64,000 bases of DNA from Rotaria sp. Silwood1 (lineage: Eukaryota > Rotifera > Eurotatoria > Philodinida > Philodinidae), in NCBI GenBank assembly GCA_905250075.1, contig CAJNOP010000036.1, forward strand, positions 460,692 through 524,691, given 5' to 3'. Below, piece after piece: positions 28,691 to 37,408 of this stretch; position 1 is the stretch's first letter; each line of letters begins with the position of its first letter. A program made the translations under genes and the position numbers. Under the pieces are notes generated by a model. The model ran no database searches. It had not been told where the DNA came from and saw only the letters and a list, made by a program, of their open reading frames with translations.

Positions 28691-28880
28691 TGAGTTTTTG
28701 TAACTATTATGCTATGAATTTTATTATGTAATGATAACTGCCGGTGTAGGCACATATGCATCGGGTTCAGTAAGTAAAAAGATCTGGGCTATGTGAAGTT
28801 ACGTTGAACTGTAGCTGCCAGGGAAGGTGAAACATGACGAGAATGTATGTTTTTAAAGAAATCAGTTAAAACCTTACTGT

Positions 28881-29275
28881 ACGATTTTTTTTATAATCAT
28901 ACAAGATTTTAGTGTTGGAGCATCTAAGAAACTTGCTAGAAGAATTGACATCAGATTTCTGAGACGACAATTTTTCATATGATTTTTTTTGTGTCATCTT
29001 GTATGAACATACACGATTTTTGAGTAACATCGAATAGGATCATACAAGAATTCATAACTGATCTTACTATGTGATTTTTCGACCTGGGTATGGTCGACAC
29101 ATGCAACTCAACTTACGACTAACTTACGACCATATACAGTCGTATACTACACGCGTGCACGGCAGTCGTTTATTTTCAACGTATACGTTCATCGTATGCG
29201 ATCGTCGTGTACGATGGCCGTTTCTAGACGTACTTCGTCGTATACGACCGTGCTTTTTTGACCTGGGAGCTGCAG
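28881..29275. repeat. patch of short repeats and CGTATACG palindromes
   Basis: TCATACAAGA occurs at 28897 and 29040 and inverted at 28997, with CGATTTTTT or TGATTTTTT nearby each time. From 29081 the sequence becomes CpG-rich and holds perfect 12-bp palindromes AACGTATACGTT (29178-29189) and GTCGTATACGAC (29237-29248), plus imperfect relatives such as TCGTGTACGA. This patch is bounded by the direct repeat GACCTGGG at 29081-29088 and 29260-29267. Composition is unlike the surrounding DNA. An open frame spanning it has no protein-like character. Confidence 0.55.
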
Positions 29276-30525
29276 TTTGATTGGTTGTAATTGTTTATAT
29301 CTTATCATCGTAAGGGACGAAGATTGGCATAAAAAAAATCATTTTATTTTTATTTTGTAATAATAATTTACAGGTTCATTATAAATATGTCAACAACAAC
29401 ACAACCATCGTATATGATTGATCGCATTGAAAATGAAGCTTTTATTAGCACATCAGTGAAAAAAGCTTTATGTAAATTGTACGAAAATCAAATAAAAGGA
29501 CCTGATCAACAACAAAATGAATGTGATATGATAATAAAATTATATGACGAATTAATTGATGCAATAAAAAATGATTTTCGTTCATCAGAACAATATAAAC
29601 ATGATCATCAAATACAAGATGTATATGATCAATTAAAAACCAATCTTAATAATTGGAAAAATAAATGGTTGATATTAGCCATTGATACACAACAATTGGA
29701 AAAAGCATTTAAGGAACTTATGGATTGTCTTGAGTCCAGTTTTAGTGCTGTGTTCACGATTTTCGAACATGTTTCGGTAATAATTATTGACTTTTGAATT
29801 ACTATATTATTCTAGTTTTTTTCATATCTAATTTAGAAAAAGACAAACGATTTTGAAAAAGAAAATGAAGAATTCAGGAATAATTTACAACAAGTTAAAA
29901 CAAAACTCAATGAAATAGAAACAAGTGAAAAGAAAAGAGTTGAAAAAGAAAAAATTCTTGAAAAACGTATACTTATTCGTGATTTATTTCTCATGGCTCA
30001 CAAAAAATTACATGAAGAAATAGACAAAAACGTGCATTACCAAAATATATATTAAGTATCGTGTATGAAAATGATATAATCGAATTATCGAATAAATATA
30101 CTTTTTTGTTCAAACTTGTCCATGATATATCGATAGAATTTAAAATTAGTGAAGAAAAAATATTAAAATACCTTCAAGAAAAGAAAGAAGTAAATGATGA
30201 TTTTCATTTAGCTAAGGAAATCAAATAATATGCTGTAAGTCATAGTACGACTAAAGATTATAAATCAGATGAATTTCTGGAATTACAACATATGCATCAA
30301 CTTGATTCTGACAGTTTTTCGATTTTTCAAACAGTTTTTTCACAACTGTGCACAATTATTAACAATAGGTATGTATGCTAAATTCTGTCCTGTATCCGAT
30401 CATAGATATCAATGTACATAGGTTTCCTTATATTCTGTAAATTCTCATGTTTAATTTTAGTTCAAACAACCATCCACCAGCACATAATCCAAAAGTATTT
30501 CGTGTTGGCGATAAAGTATTGGTAT

Positions 30526-30535
30526 TATTGAATGA
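30526..30535. repeat. left target-site duplication
   Basis: TATTGAATGA, repeated exactly at 30911-30920 on the other side of the inserted element. The length of 10 bp fits Mutator-like (MULE) insertions, which typically make 9-11 bp duplications. Confidence 0.8.
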
Positions 30536-30910
30536 GTCTATGGGCTTTTTTATTTCAAACTGAATTCTAAAATCAAAAAAACCACACCAATTTCTTCCGA
30601 ATCAAACTTTTCTCGTTTGATACTACGTAGTCTCACTAAAAACCCTTAGTCCCCCTAGTCCTGCAAAGTCCCCGCTTAGTCCCCTGCGCAGGGGACTAAA
30701 GCCTATAGTACACAAAACCACAAGCACAGCCTCACCCTCACTCGCGCGCCCACACCCGCACCATGGGTGTGGGTGTGTGTGGGTCCCAGACCAACACCCA
30801 CACCCTCAGTCACCCCCTCCCCCACCACTCCTAGACTCACGTTTCAGTTTGAAATCAAGTATTATTTTTATTTGATAATTTCAGACTGAAATTAAATAGC
30901 CCATTGTATG
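30536..30910. mobile_element. 375-bp non-autonomous TIR element in an exon
   Basis: The ends carry 25-bp inverted repeats, 30540-30564 (starting ATGGGCTTTTTTATTTC) and 30880-30904 (whose complement starts ATGGGCTATTTAATTTC). An extra copy of the inner TIR half lies at 30843-30855. The element is flanked by the 10-bp direct repeat TATTGAATGA. The core (about 30620-30840) is strikingly C/G-rich for this genome. It contains a perfect 24-bp palindrome at 30676-30699 (TTAGTCCCCTGC and its complement) and GGGTGTGGG/CCCACACCC tracts. It has no coding capacity. It interrupts codons for VLLN|DAK in the host pseudogene; without it and one duplication the exon runs cleanly into a GT donor at 30929. Likely a MULE-type MITE. 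Confidence 0.85.
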
Positions 30911-30920
30911 TATTGAATGA
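30911..30920. repeat. right target-site duplication
   Basis: Exact copy of the TATTGAATGA at 30526-30535. Downstream GCTAAAG then a GTTAGT donor continue the interrupted exon. Confidence 0.8.
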
Positions 30921-31397
30921 TGCTAAAGTTAGTAACTCAACTTTATCACTTATTTGTTATTATTTCTTTTTGTGTATTGTAGGTATATTCAGCAAGATTA
31001 ATCAGATTTGGTTTAAAAAATGAATGGATGATTGAATTTGATGATAAAACACAAGGCAGACGATGGATATCACCAAATCGATTATTCTTTCGTGAAGACT
31101 TTAAATGAACGACAAACTGAAACTGTTATTGTAATATAGAACAGAGGATTATGTATTTTTTATTTCATGTCATATCAACTTTTTTTGTATTTAACATAAA
31201 CATACGATAAAAAATAAATGGTCAGTTGAAGACACAGAATGGTTATGATCCTCAATGTCAGATCTGAAATCCCTCTATCTTCTCTCTAATTGTAATAAAG
31301 TTGTTTTCATTTTGGGAAAATATATACATGAGAGGTATGATTTTTTCAGTTTTATTATATTTAATGAATATAAATATAAAAAGAAATATGTAATTAT

Positions 31398-32597
31398 TTA
31401 AGAATCATTTGAAACTAATGTGTTACTACATGTTGTTGGTGTCATAGCTGAACGAGCATGTTGCTGTTGTTCAACTGAAACGGATCTCTTTTTTCTCTTT
31501 GTGGAATTAATGATAATCGCTGTTGTTGTTGTGCTTGAATAGGATAAATAACTTGATCAACATATTGTGATGGCATTTTTAATAAATCTTCCATAAATAT
31601 TTCTATTATTACTTATTCAGGGAATGGATTACCAATAAATTGACCTAATTAAATATAAAAGAACTTATATCTTTTTTTTTTTAAGAAAAATCAAATCAAT
31701 ATTACAAGCATCTTCAACATTCATTGTATCAAACATTTCAGTTGATTCATTATGTAAATGAAGTAAATTACCTAAACAATCCGCCATTTCATAATCATTC
31801 ATATGTTCACCATATTGTTGTAAAAGAAATAAAAGATTTTCACGAGTTATTTGTGGTTGATTATTATCAGGATTTAATTGATCAGAAAGACCATTAAATG
31901 CTTGATTAAGATCAGCTGGATTAAGACCAAATGCTGGTAGATGATTTATATATACTAGAAATAAATAAATAAATAAATTTATTAAAATATTATTTAAAAA
32001 AATAAAAGAAAATGTTCTTTTACATTTAATAAAATCATTCAGATCAATATCTTCAACATAAGTATTTTGTATCAATATAAGTATTAAATTTAACTCCATT
32101 AAGCATTTCTTCAATGTAATAAAAAAACCACAGAAATTGAAATATTTTAAATAATATATATATTTATTAATAATAATTACTTCTTATTCAGTTGAATAAT
32201 AACCTAATGCTCTCATGACAAATGGAATTTCACTTAATAGAATTTTTTGTGTTACTTCTCGACGATCAAAACGATTTATATCTTGACTAAAATAAATAAA
32301 TAATAATTTTGATTATTTGTCAATAAATAAATAAATTTACTGTCTTGATTGACTACAATAAAATAAATTTTCCATTTATCGAAATATTTCACCATCTCTT
32401 CTACCTTCTAATAATTTATAAAATGGTATTAAATATTTTCCACTTAATTGTGCTTGTGCTTGTAAATACTTGTGGATTAACACGTAGCATGTGTACAACA
32501 TTATTAAGTCCACTACTTGTAAATAAATATTGTCCATCATAACTTGCACGTACATCACTTACACGATTTGGATGTGCTATTATAGCCATTTGATCAA
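31398..32597 (-). pseudogene. CFAP251: CFAP251 (WDR66) C-terminal fragment, degenerate
   Basis: CFAP251 is a WD40/EF-hand protein of motile cilia (calmodulin- and spoke-associated complex). Only the C-terminal part is present, read on the minus strand: VSDVRASYDGQYLFTSSG (last WD repeat), then PFYKLLEGRRDGEIFR, LLSEIPFVMRALGYY, MLNGVKFNTYIDT, DLNDFIKC, YINHLPAFGL, LLFLLQQYGEHMNDYEMADC and a degraded tail. Lesions: frameshifts after RVNPQ (about 32480) and after NTYIDT (about 32050), in-frame TAA at 32376-32378, 32184-32186 and 31613-31615, and a probable frameshift in the tail. The N-terminal WD repeats are absent upstream; homology stops exactly where a GGGAATCC minisatellite begins (about 32600). 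Introns are still recognisable, so it is not a retrocopy. Confidence 0.85.
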
Positions 32598-32604
32598 GGG
32601 GGAA

Positions 32605-32788
32605 ACGGCGGATTCCCGGGATTCCGAATCCCAAGGGAATCCCATGGGAATCCTGGGAATCTTGGAAATCCTGGGAATCCAATGGGAATCCAGGGAATCC
32701 AGGGAATCCCACGGGAATCCTGGGAATCCCGGGAATCATGGGAATCCCGGGAATCCCATGGGAATCCTAGGAATCCAGGGAGTCCTGT
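32605..32788. repeat. GGGAATCC minisatellite
   Basis: About 16 copies of a 9-12 bp unit, GGGAATCC plus one to four variable bases, with variants such as GGAAATCC, AGGAATCC and GGGAGTCC. The array is GC-rich in an AT-rich region. It abuts the broken 5' end of the CFAP251 relic; on the minus strand it stays open as a Gly/Ile/Pro/Phe repeat, which I regard as fortuitous. Confidence 0.9.
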
Positions 32789-32841
32789 GCCTAAGAGTCA
32801 TCAATAGATAAAGTAATCATCAAAAATAAATAGGCCAAACA

Positions 32842-32970
32842 TACTAGTGATGACAATGATGACGAAGAAGTTGACTCAGAACTTGCAGAATTAGAACAAG
32901 ACTCTCAAAATTCTGAGATGGATATAGACGAGACTGAAATATTAGAAAGTCTTGATATGAGTGCTAAATA
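32842..32970 (+). pseudogene. orphan acidic coding-like fragment
   Basis: A 42-residue open frame, HTSDDNDDEEVDSELAELEQ and onward, ending ESLDMSAK-stop. It is almost entirely acidic and polar, unlike random translation of this AT-rich DNA. It is preceded by an in-frame TAG and has no start codon of its own. It may be the tail of a lost gene or of a transposase gene; I cannot name the family. Confidence 0.35.
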
Positions 32971-33305
32971 AGCACTTGAATCATCTCGCTTGATGAGTTC
33001 TTCATGCACAACTTTCTCTACAACATTAAACAAAAACGAATAAAATTTAAAATGGGCACGGGTATACCGATTTATGTTCGTATTAATATAAACTAATGGG
33101 CGCGGATTTTCCGAGTATGTCTTACCTCTTCGTACAGGATGGACTCTATGCGCCGAAGAGGAGAAACATGAAAACGATTTTTCTATATCATAGCCAATAA
33201 TCCTGTTTTTGGAACGTAACTAGATAATTATTTTCATCATACTGTAACGGCTCAGAAGATACATACGAAAATGAACATATACTTGAATTAAGAACTTATT
33301 GTTAT

Positions 33306-33405
33306 NNNNNNNNNNNNNNNNNNNNNNNNNNNNNNNNNNNNNNNNNNNNNNNNNNNNNNNNNNNNNNNNNNNNNNNNNNNNNNNNNNNNNNNNNNNNNNN
33401 NNNNN
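33306..33405. other. assembly gap (100 N)
   Basis: A block of exactly 100 N, the conventional placeholder for a gap of unknown size. The neighbouring contigs are joined by scaffolding only, so order and distance across this point are uncertain. Confidence 0.99.
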
Positions 33406-33506
33406 TATGTTCACAGAAAATTTTATCTCTAAGTGTTGAGTTATACTGAACTGGACATATAACAATCTGAAGTAGTTCAGTTTCATAAAACTAATTTTTT
33501 TGGACA

Positions 33507-33833
33507 ATCTTTTAAATTGAGTTTTTTTTTACAATCGTTCAAAAGAATTGAAACCATATAAATAAAAAAGAAGCAAAGCACAAACTACATTTTGATAACT
33601 TAAACCTTTCTAAAAGTAAAGAGTTTATGAAGTGACATGCTTATTTTATGAGAGACAGCTATCGATGTTCATCTAAACTCTTTATCATTTTCATATAATG
33701 AACAATTTTTCTTCCCAAATATCATATTTGAAAGAGCTTGTGACGCTGCAAATTTACTAGAAAATGATGTTTATTGCTATGGTTTCAGTTCTTTTGAACG
33801 ATTGTAAAAGAAAAATAACTCAATTGAAAAGAT
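33507..33833. mobile_element. inverted-repeat (MITE/foldback-like) element
   Basis: Arms of about 47-53 bp, 33507-33553 and 33781-33833, are inverted copies. The left arm runs ATCTTTTAAATTGAG, a T tract, ACAATCGTTCAAAAGAA, TTGAAACC; the right arm's complement is ATCTTTTCAATTGAG, a longer T-rich tract, ACAATCGTTCAAAAGAA, CTGAAACC. About 227 bp of non-coding AT-rich DNA separate them. I see no target duplication and no reading frame. Confidence 0.65.
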
Positions 33834-35270
33834 CATCCGAACAGTTTTGTCCCCTATTAATTGTATTAAAATCAATTTTCTCCATTTATTTCTCAAAATG
33901 CTGAATTAAATTCTCATGAAACTTTTTCATAATCGTTTCATTGGAGTTTCTTATAAATAGGAACTCATCATCTCATGGGATTGGAAGTAATTTATTAATT
34001 CAATAAAAAATCTGTACAAGTAATCATATGTTTATTCCTCAAAAAAAGTTAAATTTTTTCTTTTATTATGATAAAATATTTCTATTATACATAGAGAAAA
34101 GAAAATAATTCAGAATCTTGACGTAATCATCGATAGTCGAAGATGACGATGAACAGATTGTCTTTCTCATGATTATATTTTGAATAGTTACCGAGATAGA
34201 TCAACTGTTTATCGATTAGCTCATATTCTTCTAATGTATTTTTGAGAATACTTTCAAACGGGTTATTGCATCAGTCAATCTATATTCGAAAATATGCGAA
34301 CGAAAAATTTTGAGAACATTCACAAATGTTTTATGAGAAAGTTATTTTAATCTATATTAAAGGATTCTCATTCTTTCTTAGCGATTTTCTCATGAATAAA
34401 GGATTGTTTAATATACAATTACATGAATAGTCCATGGGCAGGCTATCTTTTTAGAAAAAATCATGAGTTGATCAGGATCAATGATCAATAACTCACAATC
34501 AAACTTTCTTCCACTCAGTCTGTCCTAGTGAGACCTTTGGTTCATTTACAAAGCCAAGAAAATGAAACTTGTATACAATATGCTTCAGTATCACAGCTGT
34601 ATTTCTTCATAACTTGCAGACAGAGAAATAGGACCGTTTACAGCGAAATATTGTGTAAGAACGGATGATGCATAAAGGTTTCGCATATGGACTAGCTAAA
34701 TGACAATGTTTACGATCGTAATAGTGAACAATGTAATGCGCCAATAGACGACAACTTATGATCGTTTAGGAGTGCAATTGTTCGGTCTAAATTAATTTAT
34801 ATGATGACTAAAAGATTTACAAGGAAAGAAGCTAGATAAATTAAAGATAGCCACTAACTCCCATCATAGATATTGTTCGTCCTTTATAAAGCCTAATTGA
34901 CATACTTTATATTAATTTATCTCTAATGAAAGAAATACTTTGTTACTGTAAACACAGCTTCACCTCAAACATAATACTGTTTATGTATGAACTATAATAA
35001 TAAGCATATTGAATGTGTTTAAAGTAAAAGAAGTAAGATAGCAGAAAGTGAAATATCCCAACTTTTGTTAAGCGTGATTTTCAAATATCGAAGTGTTTTA
35101 TTTTATTTTTTGCATTGATTGTGTCGACAGAGGCTCTCTTCTTAGGATTGTTTTTAATTGGTGGCTAGAGAAGTAAGATATGAATCATATGTTTCTTTCT
35201 TGTCTACCAAAGGATAATCATCTATTGAAATAAAATTCTTCATATAATTGTGGTTTTTGTTTAAAGAAAA
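33834..35270. other. intergenic, 5' flank of MRPL39
   Basis: No coding or RNA feature recognised. The MRPL39 promoter should lie in the right part. An acceptor-like sequence upstream of the ATG at 35271 is weak, so whether the 5' UTR is spliced is unclear. Confidence 0.4.
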
Positions 35271-36354
35271 ATGTTGAAAATTCGAGCTTGTTCAAGTATA
35301 ATTCATCGTTATCAATCAACATCATCTTCTGTTTCTATTAATCATTTAACAAATGATGAAATTCGTGCTCATCGTCTTCGAGTGTTTGCTAATGAACGTC
35401 AAACACAAATAGAACGTATACGTCGTGTAGAAAAAATTGAAGTTGATGTTCATGATCCAATTCAATCAACAAAATTATTAATGAATAAAAATATCTCAAC
35501 ACCTTATCATTGTGCTCAACATTTATCGTCAGTTTTAGTTGAACGATCTTGTTTAGCTTTAGTTGATGATCAATATATATGGGATATGAATCGTCCATTA
35601 GAACGTGACTGTACACTAAAATTTCTTCATTTTATGGAACATAAATGTGAAGAACAAAATCGTGCTTATTGGAGAACATGTTCATTTATTATTGGATATA
35701 TACTCGAAACAGCTTTTAAATCAAATTATCATGTTGAACTTTGTTCATTTCCACCACCACAATTTCAATTTGGATCATTTGCTTATGATGCTAAACTTAA
35801 TTTAGGTAAATATAGAAAAGAATGATTAAATCAATTGTTTTCTATGGATATCGTCTTTTTTCCCAGGTGATTGGCAACCTAGTCGTGATGATCTTCGTTG
35901 TTTATCAATTCAAGCATATAAATTACGTGATCGTGATCTTCGTTTTGAATGTTTACATATAAGTAAATCAATAGCTGAAGAAATGTTTGCATATGATAGA
36001 TTTAAATTAGCTCAAATACCTCATATGCTTCGTTTAATATCACCTGATGATAATCAAGCTCGTTTAACTGTTTATAGAATGGGTGATTGTCATGTTGATA
36101 TAACTCGTGGACCATTAATATCATCAACAAAACAAATAGGAAGATTTGAATTTAGTGCTATTCATAATATTGATGTTCCATCTTATGGTGAACAACTGCA
36201 ACGTGTTCAAGCACTTTCAATACCTAATCAACTTCATTTACATTATTGGACCTTTGATTATTTATTAGAACGAGCAAAAACGAAAAATCGAGCATCTCTA
36301 CCATCTTTACCAAGAATAAAAACATCAGAGAATAATACAGAACAAGTTCAATAG
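35271..36354 (+). CDS. MRPL39: mitochondrial large ribosomal subunit protein mL39
   Basis: Component of the mitochondrial 39S ribosomal subunit. Two exons, 35271-35805 and 35867-36354, joined in phase through a 61-bp GT-AG intron, give 340 aa, close to the vertebrate length of about 338. The N-terminus (MLKIRACSSIIHRYQSTSSS) is basic, Ser-rich and lacks acidic residues, as expected for a mitochondrial presequence. Family landmarks: NDEIRAHRLRVFANERQ, the TGS-like segment STPYHCAQHLSSVLVERSCL, ALVDDQYIWDMNRPLERDC, NRAYWRTCSFIIGYILE, FGSFAYDAKL and, in exon 2, GDWQPSRDDLRCLS and CHVDITRGPLI. The protein resembles the N-terminal domains of threonyl-tRNA synthetase but has no catalytic domain (family knowledge). 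The start gives the presequence and is the first ATG of the frame. Confidence 0.95.
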
Positions 36355-37408
36355 TTTCGTATTTCAGTAAGAAAACAAAAGCTTGTTGATTTTTCTATGT
36401 TGTTCTACTTTAAGTAAAAATTGTTTGTTTTTTGTACAAGTGAAATATATTCTCTCTTTGTTTAGTGAACTAAGAAAAAAAATTTAAACTAAAATATTGA
36501 ATAAGTTGTTTTTTTTTAGGGAAAAACAAAGAGAATGACACTTCTCTGATGATCTTTCTGTTTTTCTTTTGTTTGTTTTAGATAGATTGTTTTTTATTTC
36601 AATGTCACCTTAGTTTAATTGATAATATCAATTTGAAACGAACATATACCTATGTATATTAAGTACATAATTCGTATTCATTACATAAAATCACAATTCA
36701 GATAAAAATCATGAAATTGTTTTATCAATATTTTAGTTCATTTAAGAAAAAAAAACACTTTATGAAATAAAACGACCTTTGATATAATGTCTCGTCAAAA
36801 CTAAAAAATTGTTAATAGAGAAGAACTTCGTGTTGATGTTTCGCATCAATTCACAATTAATATTTGAGTTTTGTTCTATGAATAGTAGATGTTTATCTTT
36901 TCTCCCTTTTTCTCTCCTTCATAAATTGCCCATTTTCTATTTTCTATTTTGCCTTTACAGAAGAAAAAAGAAAGAAAGAGACAATATTATAAATAGTTTT
37001 CTTTCTTGTCTGTGCAACTGAAAAGCAAACTCAACTTCGATACATACAAAGTGTGCGTACGTATTTTTATTCATAAAAGAAGATCAACTTAATCATCTTA
37101 CATTAGTATTTCTTTTATATAATCCTTTGAAAACAAAACGTTCTTGTTATTTTTGTTTTTTTTAATCTAAAAGTACAGTCACTAATAAAAAAAAAAGATA
37201 TTTTTTTTTTCAGATAATAAACTTTTGATTTTTATATGTGCAATAAAACTCAGGTATTATTAGTCTTGAAGGAAATTTCGATAAATAAAATCTATCCTTA
37301 TTGATTATCATCAAAAGTGTCAAGTAAATAAAAGGTGTATAACTAAAGATAATTTCATAAATATATAATTTGAATTTCTATGAATTTTAGTTAATTGATA
37401 TAACAGTA
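36355..37408. other. intergenic between MRPL39 and the RBR ligase gene
   Basis: About 1 kb of AT-rich DNA with poly-T/poly-A tracts. It holds the MRPL39 3' UTR and probably the promoter of the downstream gene on the same strand. Nothing else was seen. Confidence 0.4.

Larger units (their letters stand above)
29387..31108 (+). pseudogene. coiled-coil / Tudor-like protein, disrupted
   Basis: Exon 1 (29387-29775) encodes a helical acidic/polar protein beginning MSTTTQPSYMIDRIENEAF. Exon 2 (from 29837) continues with a Lys/Glu coiled coil. Near 30018-30030 the frame shifts by one base: the intact frame dies in HYQNIY-stop while the adjacent frame carries on with QKRALPKYILSIVYEND. An in-frame TAA follows at 30226-30228, with coding-like sequence beyond it up to a donor near 30367. 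Exon 3 (from 30462) encodes HNPKVFRVGDKVLVLLN and is interrupted by an inserted element (30536-30910). After the insertion and an intron ending at 30980 comes VYSARLIRFGLKNEWMIEF, ending GRRWISPNRLFFREDFK. The last part reads like a Tudor/chromo-barrel fold (inference). Three independent lesions argue for a pseudogene. The parent function is unknown. Confidence 0.8.

Noticed and set aside
29071-29280. 69-codon frame over the palindrome patch
   Set aside because: Translation is an artefact of CpG-rich repeats, with no conserved residues or start context.
31398-32597. Alternative genetic code in which TAA encodes Gln
   Set aside because: Intact genes in the same window use TAA as a terminator at the expected C-termini, and the CFAP251 fragment also carries frameshifts, so decay is the simpler reading.
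32416-32811. Gly/Pro/Ile-rich frames through the minisatellite on both strands
   Set aside because: Repeat units happen to stay open in several frames. The minus-strand frame joins the CFAP251 relic only by chance.
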